A stretch of 64,000 nt of DNA from positions 682,001-746,000 of the forward strand of contig CADCXA010000059.1 in assembly GCA_902806565.1 (NCBI GenBank). Direction: 5' to 3'. Shown here piece after piece: positions 35,616 through 46,679 of this stretch (its first letter is position 1; each line of letters begins with the position of its first letter). A program made the translations under genes and the position numbers. The notes below the pieces were generated by a model. It searched no databases. It saw only the letters and a program-made list of their open reading frames with translations, and had not been told where the DNA came from. The stretch comes from Hypoxylon rubiginosum (taxonomy: Eukaryota > Ascomycota > Sordariomycetes > Xylariales > Hypoxylaceae).

Positions 35616-36591
35616 CGCTTTAGCTTCGAATCGACCTTTTATGAACAGTTTTTGATTTATGAAGAGCGAACGGCACTTTGACGTCTCGAGGGATAGAATC
35701 AGCCTACTACCAGGACATGATCCCTCGATCCATACCAAGACGCTGGGTAGACTCAAACAACCGGACCACAACCTCGCGCACGAGGAGTACTAGGGATCCG
35801 TAGAGTTGGTTGGTGATACCAACAGGCGAAAATCAAGTTCTAGAGGTCTAAAGGGATAGAAATGGCAAACATTCGTCAAAATTATGGCCAGCCAGATAGG
35901 GAAGAAGCATGAGAGATGTATATACTACCTAATGCATGCAACAGGCGCTAACTGGTGGTCGCGTACCGGCGGTCATGGTGTGAAGGCCTCGGAGCTACTA
36001 CTCAGTAATCTCAGTAAATAGCCCAAGGCTATTGTGTTAAGCGCTGCGCACGCCTTCCAAGGTGGGGTGAGGCATCTCAACTAGCCATTGGGGAAGGGGA
36101 GCTTTGGGACCTCTGCAGGCCACAGTCACTTGTCCCCTGTGTCCGCTGGCACGGTTTGCTTTCATTCTATCCTAGACAGGACGGGTGAAGAAATTTGGCG
36201 GAGAAGGACGAGACAATCGGATCTGATTTGTGCGTTCTTAAAATAGAACAATTGCTCGCAGGCTAGAATAGGTAGGCGATCCAATCAGGTGGAGAATCAC
36301 ACTACATCGTAGCCGCCGAGCTCACGAGCTGACTGGCGAAAACGGCAATTCAGAAGAGCCAAGAGATGTGAAGCGCGCGCGGGGTTGGGTTGAATGGTCC
36401 GATCTTGGAGATTTGAACCTGTCAATCCCACACTCCCAAAGGAAACGAAAAAGGTGGTTGGTGCGGCACATGGCAGACTACAGATAGTCTCTGCGAGTAC
36501 ATCGTGGTATTAGGCTCCCAAGAGGCGTTAAGATGTACCTAGCACTAGCCTGCGAGCCTCGTGGACCTCGACCGGATCCGAGGCCTTTTCT
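35616..36591. other. 5' region of the 589-residue gene and spacer
   Basis: Contains the leader of the minus-strand gene; the rest to 36591 has no supported frame. A B-box-like GGTTCAAATC occurs on the minus strand near 36415, without a partner A box. Confidence 0.45.
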
Positions 36592-36726
36592 TCAGCGTAT
36601 CCACAACACGGTAGCGGACAGAACGAGCATCGTCAACAAGCCGTAGACGTAGTTGTAGCCGTAGCCGTAGACGGGACCTCGACGCTTGAACTGCTTAGTT
36701 CGAGAGGCATCTATCACATCTTCCAT
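36592..36726 (-). CDS. Candidate 44-residue Tyr/Gly-rich membrane microprotein
   Basis: A minus-strand frame of 44 codons plus stop. It starts MEDVIDASRTKQFKRRG, has a GYGYNYVYG-type aromatic repeat at about residues 19-29, then a single hydrophobic helix (LLTMLVLSATVLWI) and ends with one Arg. Charged N-terminus, aromatic belt and one helix make sense as a single-pass protein of ER or mitochondrial membrane. It is isolated in about 2.4 kb without other genes. No homologue comes to mind, and length alone cannot exclude chance. Confidence 0.42.
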   Translation of the reverse strand: MEDVIDASRTKQFKRRGPVYGYGYNYVYGLLTMLVLSATVLWIR

Positions 36727-38027
36727 CACCACAATTTGTCATGATAGAGTAATTTGTAAGTAGGTCATAGCCATGTTTCAATTGAAATTGAAATGAGTTG
36801 TCCGAGACGTGATGTGATTCAGAAATCAATTGGGCACATCAACGTCAGGAAATAAAATGTGATGCGAAAATGAATTCATTCAAGATGATTACCTAACATA
36901 AGGGGAGAGTTTTCCTCACGTGATGTCCCTCAACACATAATATGTCGTCATTACGTAACTCAATTTTATCAATCGATTTAGAATTTTCGCTACAACACCA
37001 ACAGAGCCCCAGAATCAAAATATCGACTTCAATTCTATTGGGTGTTTAATAGTAATACATTCATACTTTATACCACGAAATACCCAATATCTACCTAGTC
37101 AGCCATACACCACTCTAATGTTACTTTGGACTAGAGTAGACCCCGACGAAGACGCCCTGTTTAATCTCCCTATTTACCCATCTACCCACAGCCAATAGAA
37201 TTTCATGGGTCTTCAAGCGCTCCAAATTTCCGTGCCACACGTTAAGAAGTGATAAGTCTAGGTATGACATATCGACATAGTAGAGAAACCGAATATCGCC
37301 TAGCATCGCAAGATGGTGATATCACCTCGATATATGTTGCAAAACAATACTCCAATTACCCAACAGCTGTATCATTGACTTTCGACTATGACTTTTGGAT
37401 CTTCCTCATCCATAGAGTCCTTAATAATTTAGTCAAGCCAGTATTAATCAACGATAAGGCAAACACAACTGTGCCAGGTAAGTCTCTTACAAGAGAGAAG
37501 GCAAACAACTGCAGAGCCAAAATAATAACGCCGCTTGTTTGCTTGTAAGAGAAGGATTGAGTGTGCACCATAAGCCATACTCCAATGTTCAAATTTGTCG
37601 ATCACGGACATAGCCAGAGGCGAATCATTATTAGATTCCCCAGGAAACAGGCCGACGGAAGACGGCTAGTAAGAGTTAGGTATAGATTTACAAGTTTTAT
37701 ACTTCTATGGAGGTGTGCAAGGGCAGGACCTTACTCCCTTGCCTCGACCTTGAATATACCTAACAACAACAAAGCAGCAATCCAGTCTCGCATGTTAGTA
37801 TCGCCCCTATGGTACACGTTGGGCCCAGAAAGTCGCATTGGAGCATGTCTACCTTCTTGAAGAGCTTTTCGACGTTGGAGAAGGACCGACTTTGCAATAT
37901 ATATTGCTACAAAATGGTAGTGATTCTAGATCGTAAAAACCGCGACTCGTCGATTCATATTTTCGAGGTCCTAAACGCCCTATCAACTCGCATATTTACC
38001 GGTCGACCAAGTTGAGCAGAATTTACC
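36727..38027. other. Gene-poor spacer
   Basis: Short frames on both strands lack any recognisable motif or splice-linked continuation. AT-richer from 36770 to 37090. Nothing else seen. Confidence 0.4.
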
Positions 38028-39546
38028 ATGGATTCTCCGCCGCCGGGCATAGACCTATCCTTGATTCCACTTGGTCCAGCGCCGCCAGGGGTCACTCCAA
38101 ACCTCATAGACCCCCCATCAGTAGCTTGGCTGTCGAGGCTAGCTGTTTATGTAACACTGCCTCTTGTAGGAGTCTCTCTCATCATGCGCCTTTACGTGCG
38201 CCTACGAGTGTCACGCAAGTTTGGCTTGGACGACTGTAGGTCGCTATGATTCTATCCCTCAGACTGGTTTTCAGAGAACGCTGACCCACTTCATCATACT
38301 CCAGATTTCTGCATAGCCGGAAGTGTGAGTTACTAGATCTCCTTAATATGGATCCAGCCACGAGCAGCTCTGACTTCATCGTCCAGATCAGTTCTTTCGC
38401 CTATTGTGGTTTGGTAGTAAATATAAGTATTTACGGCCTATGCCCGCGAACGCTGAATAAGATACTAAGAGGGTTGTACTAGTGGTCGGCGACGTCTTTG
38501 GGCGTCATGAATGGGACATGCCTGTGTCTGCCGTAACTGTCGATTCTATGAAGGTTTGTATTGCAAAGCCTTCCATATCTAGAAAATTTGAAAACATTCC
38601 TCGTGCTGATCGCAAGCAGAAAACCTTGGCCTTGTTAGTCCTATACGTCGCAGCCGCCGCATTCATTAAGCTATCTCTATTAGCGTTGTACTATCGAATA
38701 TTTCGACCATCGCGGCATGCCACGATCCTTGTGTGGCTAGGATCCATCGTCGTTGTCATGTATAACATAGCATTTGCTTGTTTTTACCTCATTATAACTA
38801 TCCCGCGACCCGGGGAAGGAGGATGGATTTCGCAACCAGTCTTGGAACGGACCGACGCTTATGAATTGAAGGGAAGCATAGGCCATGGCATTATTGGAAC
38901 CATAACCGACTTCTATATCCTCCTCATTCCTCTAACCATGGTATATGGTCTTAACATGTCGACTTCGAAGAAAGTTGGCATTAGTAGTATCTTTCTGATA
39001 GGCTCCTTGTAAGATATCCGTTTTTTAAGAAGGTTGGACGGCACTAGTTAACGCAGAATAGGGCATGCACTTTCTCCATCATGCAAATATATTACCGCGA
39101 TCAAGGGCGCAAGTCCAACCCGTCCGACACAAACTACTTTGGCGCAATTGGTGAAGCCCTAGGGTATGATGAGTCCCCCCCAATAGCAGGACGAGATATG
39201 AACCCCGATTTCTCACTAATAACCATCTAGTATCGCGGAGCTCAATGTTGGTATCATATGCGGCTGCATACCCGTCATCTTTGTTCTTTTTAGGTGGCCT
39301 GCTGCAGTACTCGAGTCAAAGTGGAAGTCTGTCACGAGCTATATAAGCTTGCACACCGGGCATAGCCGTCCGGCAATTAGCGAAGATAACCTAGTGGCAA
39401 TCGAAGACCCGGGGCTCATAGAAGTTCCTAAGGGGACACTGGGGTCTCATTCGTCTGCCTACTACGAGCTTCGGTCTATGGATTACGATTACCACGCCCA
39501 TGTGCAAGGACGGCCCCAGAAGGGCGGTAAAGGCAATAAGCCTTGA
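38028..39546 (+). CDS. Fungal rhodopsin-fold integral membrane protein (Pth11-like group)
   Basis: Seven exons inferred: 38028-38235, 38305-38324, 38387-38416, 38470-38553, 38620-39008, 39062-39173 corrected to 39062-39163, and 39231-39546; the sum is 1149 nt, 382 residues. The start MDSPPPGIDL leads into helix 1, then VRLRVSRKFGLDDYFCIAG, the loop FGRHEWDMP, KLSLLALYYRIF, a polar extracellular loop with GGWISQP, GIIGTITDFYILLIP, and GIAELNVGIICGCIPV before the cytosolic tail. This order (LDD, GRH/DxP, LYYRIF, ExxVGIxC) marks the fungal seven-helix family of unknown function to which Pth11-like receptors are compared. Exons 2-4 are short and less certain than the rest. Ligand unknown; plasma-membrane location is inferred. 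Confidence 0.78.
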
Positions 39547-40241
39547 ATCGGGGTTGGTGTTTCTAAGTCATGCTATAATAATGGGTGGCTTGTAGGTACC
39601 CATATACACATAGGTATCTACCTGATAGGTAGCTGAAGACTTTAGGTCGGATTTTGGACACGCCATATAGGATTTATACGATGCAATCAGAAAAATCAGT
39701 ATATTGCTGCGTAGGAGGAATAGTACGGAGTTGGAATGGATTTTCTTCAGTAGCAAAGAAACGATTGCTCAGGGAGATAAGAGCGGCAAAATTTTAGTAG
39801 CAAACACGATTTTTTCCCCTTCTATTGAGGGCAAGTGTGGAAGGGCATATGAAGCAGGATACAAACACAAGGTGCGATATAAGGACATGAATTAGGTATG
39901 TCTGTTGGACAATTAGGTATTGCACACAATATTGACGTAATCTAATGGAAAACAAACCTATCGAACATCGACGTGTTTATACAATCCTAGAGTGCAGACA
40001 GTGGTGCTACATTTCGAAGTCGGGGGCTCGCGATCGGAAAGTCGAGGGCATAAGAGATACAGGGTCTAAGCAAATGTACTACCATTAGTAATATATAACG
40101 TGGTATATACCTAGGTATATATATGAGGTAGGGAGGCTAAACGCGGGGGCGGTTAGTCTCACTCTTTGCCACTGTTAGATTATCCCTTGCCGCAAAGCAC
40201 TTGTGCCGTAATAAGTGTATCTGCCACGGAAATTAAGAATC
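39547..40241. other. Spacer with TACCTAGGTA motif
   Basis: No gene. Contains TAGGTA/TACCTA fragments at about 39594-39632 and an exact TACCTAGGTA at 40108-40117. Confidence 0.5.
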
Positions 40242-41755
40242 ATGGCTTCGACTAATAGAATTATTGAGCTTTCCTCATTGATCGCCAAGAAAACGGGGAT
40301 AGTCAACGACTTTCTCGTCAGTAATAAGTTACCCACTCCCTCGCTGGATGCTGATGCGCTCTGGTCTATACCAATACCGGAGGATGCCACAGAGGTTAAG
40401 GAGGCGCGCGAGGCAGTGATCGACGCATGCTCGGAGTTGAAGGCGTTGATGACTGGTCCGAAAGAACTCGTAAGGTTCAAGGTAGGTCTGAAGCATATTA
40501 TCACGATGGAATTCTGCTAATGTGGTGTCACAGTGGACTGCGTATGTCAGCGTGAAAGCAATCCTTCGCTTCAAGCTAGACAAATCCTTCCCGGTGGGGG
40601 AGCATACTTCATTCCAGGCAATGTCGAAGTTCTCGGGTTTGAATGTGATGAATGTTCGACGGATTGTTAGGCATGCTATCATCAACCATCGTTTCTTCCG
40701 AGAAGACGTACCCGGCATCATCACCCATTCGGCTCTGACGGCCGTTCTAGCTGGGGACGAATTGATGCGAAACTCTCTTATCGTGGAACTAGACGAGTTT
40801 TGGCCGGCAGGCGTCAAAGTATGGCCAATCGGAACACCCAAAGTCTAGGTGCTAACGCAGATAGATGACCGATGCAATGGAGAAGTGGCCAAACTCCGAA
40901 GAGAGTAACGAAACGGTAGGTCATGCTATCTACAATGTGTGCGAAACAGCACTGACTTACTTCTCAGGGGTTTGCTCTGGCTAATAACAGTAACAAGAGC
41001 ATGTACGACATTTTCGCTGAAGATTCTGATCGTGCAGATAGATTCGGCATGTACTTCTCGAAGCCTAACGAGTCCGCTGATGGGCTTCTAGACAATTACC
41101 CTTGGACAAGCAATAGAACCATGGTGGATGTTGGAGGGTCTCACGGCAGCGTTGCCATCAGCATCGCTGGAAAATTTCCCAATATGAAATGCATCGTTCA
41201 GGATCTCCCAGACACAGTTTCGGAAGGAGCTTCACGGCTTCCTGCTTCACTCCAAGATCGAGTAACGTTTATGGCCCAGTGAGTTACTCTTGGCTCACTT
41301 GCATACTGGCTCCTCGCTGAATCCTCACTATTACAGCGACTTTTTCACCGAACAGCCAGTCACTGCGGATGTGTACTACTTCCGGTCCATATTCCATAAC
41401 TGGGCGGACAAGTACTGCATCAAGATCCTCCAGAAAATCGTACCAGCTATGAAGTCAGGGGCTAGAGTCATTATTCATGAGCGGATTCTACCCAATATCG
41501 AGAGCCTATCCACAGCAGACGCCCGAAGAGCAATGTAAGGCACCAAGAGCATCAATAGATATGCCACGGATAACACAGCTGACGATAATTAGCAACATGG
41601 ATATAGGAATGCTACAGCTCTTAAACGCGCAGCAACGCGAGATGCATGAATGGCCTGAGCTTTTCCGTCGCGCGGACCCTAGGTTCAAATATTTGGGTGC
41701 TCGTCAGCCTGCCGGAGCGATCCGGTGGATCATCGAGGCAGAGTGGCAAGGATAG
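40242..41755 (+). CDS. Family 2 (COMT-like) SAM-dependent O-methyltransferase
   Basis: Six exons (40242-40481, 40534-40818, 40865-40915, 40968-41278, 41337-41534, 41593-41755; 1248 nt, 415 residues), each intron with a good branch site. The N-terminal half is the winged-helix dimerisation domain. The SAM-binding motif VDVGGSHGSVAISIAGKFP follows, then VQDLP, the general-base His in SIFHNWADKYC, VIIHERILP, and a C-terminal MLQLLNAQQREMHEWPELF. All catalytic elements of fungal secondary-metabolite O-methyltransferases (aflatoxin OmtA-type) are present, so the enzyme is probably active on a phenolic or polyketide substrate. No polyketide synthase, NRPS or other backbone gene lies in the window, so it may act alone or be a cluster remnant. 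Confidence 0.9.
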
Positions 41756-42439
41756 GGGCTGATCTACCCCAGGATTCTCGATGGGGGCCGTGGGGGTCAC
41801 CGCTCCAGACTTCACACCTTAGTTACCACCGAAGCTGACCGAAATGGGGGACGAAGATCATACCCTTCTTAAATGGCAACATATGACCGACTCTCCCGGA
41901 TATTACCTTTTAGTTTCAATTTCCACTGCAGACACTGCATTTCTACTGGGCGCAGAATCACACTGTGCAACATATAAATTCCCGCACACTCAAAAATGAC
42001 ATCGAGTTGGTGAGATCAATGTGATGTTGGTCCATTTTGGGAAATGTGCATGTCGGAACTCCAATGTCAACCATGAAACTAATCCAGCCTCTGGCATCCA
42101 GATGCATCCTCAGATGTGCGGCATAGGCTTGCAGCTAGGCACTAGGTAACATCTGGATTCGCCTACATACCTCCCAGGTATAAAGTACTGGTATTTGTGT
42201 AGCTATGAGGGAAATTCTTACGCTTACATGGAGAGCCTTGCCATATAAGAAGTCTGTACCCAAGGCATCTAGTGAGTCTTCCGTTCATAATTCGACCTTT
42301 ACAAATAATACCAACCGGTACCTAGGTACATAGCACCATTTAAAGAGGATAGGAGGAATGTCATCTCCTATGAAGTGGTCTTATATCATCTTGTTTCTTC
42401 CTCATACCATGCTACGGTCTATTACAGAAGCACATTAGG
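41756..42439. other. Spacer with TACCTAGGTA motif
   Basis: No gene. An exact TACCTAGGTA lies at 42319-42328, about 110 bp upstream of the next start codon. Confidence 0.5.
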
Positions 42440-43369
42440 ATGAACGCCCAAGATATGGCCAGCGTCTATAGGGAGTCTAGATACAGTCGCTCCGTGTCCC
42501 CCAAAACCAGAAAAGTGCCGTTAACTCTATCCCGAGAGCATCACGCGCCATACGACTCCGACGATGACGAATCCTCAAGCATGGTTCCGACGGTCTCTCC
42601 CTACCGCCCCTTCCCCTCGTCCATGAACGTGTTTTGCTCGTGGATGGCAACGAAGACGCTCCACGTCTGCGGCGCGGGCCGCGACGAGCGCCTGTACGTC
42701 GTGGACGTGCACACGGGCTACAGCGGGCGGAAGCCGCTGGGGACGCGGCCGGGGCTCGTCCTGCGCAACGGCACGGGTGCCAAGGACCCGGTCCTCGCCG
42801 CCGTGTGCGACGAGTCCCAGCTGGCCGCCCGCTTCTACGCCTTCAACCTCAACAGCGTCGTCCTCCTGCCGCCGCTCTCCTCGTCCAAGGGGGCGGCGGC
42901 GGACCCGAAGGACCTTGTGGCCGAGACGATGCGCGCGAGGACCCTCGATAATGGCGGCTTCGCGTTCCGCTTCTCCGTCGAAGTGGGCCGCGGCGGCGAG
43001 AAGCTGCAGCGCGCACAGTTCGAGTGGCGGAGCATGAAGAAGGGCGAGAACGACGAGGCCAGGGAGGGCGGGTTCAAACTCGTGCAGGTCCCGCCCGAGA
43101 GACGGGAGGGACGGCCGGGCGGCAGCAGCAGCAGCCAGGCTACGATGGACGACGACAGCGAGGTTCTTGCCCTGCTTTCGTGGACGAAGACGTGGTGGTT
43201 GACACGTCCCTTCGCGCTCCAGCTCAAAGGTAGCGGGCAGTCGGGCTCGCTGGGGGAACGCTGGACTCTCGCGGTGGTCATTACCGCGCTGAGGATCTGG
43301 GTGCTACGTTTGAATTTCAGGTCGAATAGGGGCGTTATTTCCCTCGCTGAGACGATCCGGGGTAAATAA
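42440..43369 (+). CDS. Unknown fungal protein, possible tubby/LURP-one-like fold
   Basis: A single exon of 309 residues. Residues 1-55 are Ser-rich and probably disordered. From about residue 63 the pattern is strand-rich: FCSWMATKTLHVCGAG, ERLYVVDVHTGYSG, GLVLRNGTGAKDPVLAAV, FAFRFSVEVG, QFEWRSMKKG and LALLSWTKTW. This resembles small beta-barrel proteins of the tubby C-terminal/LURP-one kind that occur as single-copy fungal genes, but I see no diagnostic residue, so this is a fold guess only. The C-terminus is amphipathic (WTLAVVITALRIWVLRL) and may attach to a membrane. Coding GC is much higher than its surroundings, as usual for expressed genes here. Confidence 0.72.
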   Translation: MNAQDMASVYRESRYSRSVSPKTRKVPLTLSREHHAPYDSDDDESSSMVPTVSPYRPFPSSMNVFCSWMATKTLHVCGAGRDERLYVVDVHTGYSGRKPLGTRPGLVLRNGTGAKDPVLAAVCDESQLAARFYAFNLNSVVLLPPLSSSKGAAADPKDLVAETMRARTLDNGGFAFRFSVEVGRGGEKLQRAQFEWRSMKKGENDEAREGGFKLVQVPPERREGRPGGSSSSQATMDDDSEVLALLSWTKTWWLTRPFALQLKGSGQSGSLGERWTLAVVITALRIWVLRLNFRSNRGVISLAETIRGK

Positions 43370-43732
43370 CTTGATGAGATGATGCTCCGAGGGTTCTTTC
43401 GCTACGCGCGCCTTGAAGAAGAAAGATACTGGGATATACGGCGGCCCTCCTTTGACTATTTTCAATATCAATCTTAGTGCGCAGTACTTGACTCAACTAA
43501 TAAATCCGTCACATTTCCATATACCAACTCTTTTCTAAGTGTCCAATGCCAACTAATCATCTCGCCATTATAAATGCTCCGATCTCAAAATTTAGATAGT
43601 ACCTTTCGGAGTTTGACAAAGGAGATATATACCCAGTACATTTCACCCCTAATAAGAGGAGTAAAAAGAGGCAAGAAAGGGCAGCACTGCGGCTATATCG
43701 CAAAAAAGAAATCCGGTTCTTTGCTAACCGCT
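43370..43732. other. 3' spacer, part of possible SINE body
   Basis: No gene. If the tRNA-like unit at 43733-43803 heads a SINE on the minus strand, its body would lie here; I found no duplication marking its end. Confidence 0.35.
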
Positions 43733-43803
43733 GGGTTCGAACCAACTGGTTTTCTATATTAGATAGAAAACCCTCCAGGCGTTTAACCACTACGCCAAGT
43801 AAG
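43733..43803 (-). other. tRNA-like element with extended anticodon hairpin
   Basis: Minus strand: A box TGGCGTAGTGG (43787-43797), D arm GGCG/CGCC with a TGGTTAAA loop, T arm GTTGG/CCAGC, and B box GGTTCGAACCC (43733-43743). Instead of an anticodon arm there is a perfect 10-bp hairpin GGTTTTCTAT/ATAGAAAACC (43748-43772). The acceptor stem pairs poorly, so it is not a working tRNA. Plan and D-arm sequence match the SINE head at 19155-19248. Confidence 0.5.
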
Positions 43804-44143
43804 CCTTACAACCTAGCTCCGCCGGGGCGACGACATAGAGCAGATGGAGGAACAGCCCGAGTTGATAGCAACACTAAGCATATACAGGTTTATAAGTTTC
43901 AAATAAGCTGCAGTTATTTCCAAGACTACTCCTTCCAATCAATAATCATACGATTTGAATGCCAGCTCAAATAATGTTACCCCAGGCAGCCAAGGGGTAT
44001 ACCAGCTATCTCTATATCTACCTAGGTACCTACCTATATCCGCCTCCTAATATTTGATTTAATACATCTTGGAATGAAAAGCCGTCACCTCCCTATTCGT
44101 TTCTTCTAAATCCCCTATATCCCCCTTTCCAGTACCGCCACAC
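43804..44143. other. Spacer with TACCTAGGTA motif
   Basis: No gene. TACCTAGGTACCTACCT at 44019 onward is the longest version of the recurring intergenic palindrome. Confidence 0.5.
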
Positions 44144-45092
44144 CTAAGCAGCGGGAGTCTCCGCCGCCGCAGCAGTCGGTGCCGGGACGGTGACGACGAC
44201 CGTAGTCGTACCGGGCACGGAGACGTCGGCGGCTAGCGGCAACGTGATCGTGGCCCCGGCTGCTACCGTGGTGGTGATGGTACCCCCGGCAGCGGTGGCT
44301 GCGGAAGTAGCAGCGGCGTCGGTAGCAACGCTCGGCGAAGCGGCCGAAGCAGCCGGGTCGGCAGGTGCCTCGGCGGCTGGCGGAGCAGCAGCCTGGTCCT
44401 GGGCGGGCGCGGGGACAAACGCGGCGTCCGCGAGGGGGATCGAGGCGACCGTGCCGCCGGATACCGTGGTGCCGTCGACCGAGCTGGTCGTGCTCTGGGC
44501 TCCTTTGGCATAGTCGACAATTTGTTGGTTATCCGTACTGTGTATGGCGTTGTTAGTCTGGCTTTACGGCAGGGGATAAGGGGTCATGTTGACGTACGGA
44601 TTAACAACCATCACCTGGCCCTCTTGGCAATGCGGACCGGTTGCGCAGTACAGGAACATGGTGTCTGCGCTGGTCACGGGCATGTTGAACGTTCCGACTG
44701 TGGTCTGGCCATCTTGGAACGGTATGTGCCCGCTATGTATGGCGGTAGCGACGGTAGCTTGTAAAGGTTGGCACGGAGAATCCGCGGCACTCTGTGTCAC
44801 GGTGTGGTTTCCGTTGCTGAACTGGAACTGGATAATGTCGCCGACGGCGGCTGCCACCGTGTTGGGCACAAAGGTATCTTGAGGTCCGCCAACGACGACG
44901 GGAATAATCTTGTTGGCCGCGGCAACTATTTGCTGTTGTCAGTCCTGAACCGTATCTTGATGTGTATATCGAAGCGGGATGTTACATACTCTTAAACCCT
45001 CCTAATTCGATAGGCTCCTGTCTGGATATTATCCGAGAGGGTAGAGCAGTGACCGCCGCGGCGAAGAGAATGGAACTAGCGAAGAATAACAT
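44144..45092 (-). CDS. Secreted cupredoxin-domain protein with Ala/Thr-rich tail
   Basis: Exons 45092-44990, 44925-44598 and 44537-44144 sum to 825 nt, 274 residues. A signal peptide opens the protein (MLFFASSILFAAAVTA). The cupredoxin domain spans about residues 38-145: VGDIIQFQFSNGNHTVTQS supplies the first His, and FLYCATGPHCQEGQVMVVNP supplies the Cys and second His of a type-1 copper site; the usual axial Met is replaced by Gln or absent, so copper binding may be altered. From residue about 165 the sequence is Ala/Thr/Pro-rich (likely O-glycosylated), without a hydrophobic GPI signal at the end. Fungal extracellular serine/threonine-rich cupredoxins of this build are wall-associated or secreted. 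The Ala-rich frames on the plus strand here are shadows. Confidence 0.85.
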
Positions 45093-46679
45093 ATTGTCTG
45101 CTGGAATATTGATGACGACGCTATGGATAACGAATGACAACGCAACGGGATCTCTCCAACAAGTTTTCTTTTACTTGTTTATTAGATTATATCGTACGAT
45201 TATAGGAATACCGTTCAACGGTTGTCTGCTCACTAGGAGTCACGAAAAAAAAAAAGAGCGAAAGAGAGATTCGACCGGAAAGAGTTATGGGTCAGTCGGC
45301 GGGTTTGGGGGCCTCGACACGATGATATATGGCCAACCGACCATCAGGATCTATCTACCTCTAATGATACCCATTGACGCGAGGCTCGTCTCAGCAACCG
45401 CAGTAGTCTAGGCGTAGCAGAACTACGTGATATCCATGAGTGGAGTAGCAACGTCCCTTTATCTGGACCTAGGCACTCAGGGGGTCTCAATGCTTACGCA
45501 GCATGTAGTCTCAAAGACACACGAGAGTCTAGCGCCGTAGATGATTCGGTAGCTGTAGTCACGACGGCGAGTATCGGTGAAATAGGCCATCATGCAAAAC
45601 GTGGAATTTCTCCGTGCCTACACGGCAGTTGGCCCGAAGGAGCATAGCAATGGTTCGATGCACCCCACATCTTTCGTGTTATGAGGCTCCTTGGTACCTT
45701 GGCTATAAATCTCCGATGATTCTGTCGCATGCGTGCAGCTCTAGATGGCCCAAATCATCCCTGGTGTGGATCTTCATGGAAGATCAGCTGTTACCTGGGC
45801 GCACATCATAGGATCTCCCAATACAGCCGAAGGGTCCACAGGCTGTCGTAATCTCGAAACGGCGAAACCCATGCGAAAAGAGAAGAAGTCTGCGAATTTC
45901 AGTCATGTCGAAGTTCATCTGGTAGACTTGGCGGCTTGGCAGACTTAGCAGCCTTGGCTGGAGGTGGCGTTTTGTTTCAGATCAACTTCAGATGCTCCAT
46001 CTGAAGCATTTGGCCTCTTTAGCCGCATCGCGACGGCAGTCCTTAGCGGGCGAGGTTACGCGTCGGCGCCTAACTTCAATCATGTAAATAATAGTTCAAG
46101 CCTTGGAGAACAAGCATGATGTTACCCGTCTCGCACACTGGTAAGATCCCGAGTCTCCGTGGGAGCGATTCATTCTTAGTACTCCTTGCTAAGGATGGGA
46201 AATGAATATCACACGGAGAAACGGAAAAATGACTTCGGCTTAGGTAGCAGAGCCGGGTAGGTGCTTGATTCGGAGCAGAGATGTCCCTTCGGACGGGATC
46301 AACGGGCAAGAGCGGGTGATCGACATAAGTCACCGGCCGCACCCGGCCCCGTTTATATCCTCCGATCTTCGGAATGCCCGAATTGGAGGTTATTCGAACA
46401 GTGGCTTGCTCAGCTGCGGCTGAACTTTAGGCAACACTGCTCGTCTAGAATTGTCCTAGGCTAGATTTCTTCATAAATATCGTCCTGAGATATCCATTTA
46501 CTCATTCAGCAACCGAAACCTATGTCACTTGGACTACTCCCGACTCTTGCGCTCTCGTAGTCGGTGCTTGATATCGTATCTTGAGTTCTGTATCTGTGCT
46601 GCTCATTGGGTTATTCAATAATCACTCATATTAAGGCGTAAAAACCTCTAGGCTCTTCCTGCCAAATCATTATCTCATC
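45093..46679. other. 1.6-kb spacer, no supported gene
   Basis: Short frames only, on both strands, without motifs. Includes divergent promoters of the cupredoxin gene and the D-amino-acid-oxidase-like gene. CTACC and CCTAGG fragments occur at 45352-45476. Confidence 0.4.

Noticed and set aside
36380..36440. Possible tRNA on the minus strand (GGTTCAAATC)
   Set aside because: No A box, D arm or pairing acceptor at the right distance.
37121..38015. Several 60-100 codon frames
   Set aside because: No motifs, no splice-linked continuation, both strands alike.
45614..46464. Short plus- and minus-strand frames in the 1.6-kb spacer
   Set aside because: No family resemblance and no codon pattern like neighbouring genes.
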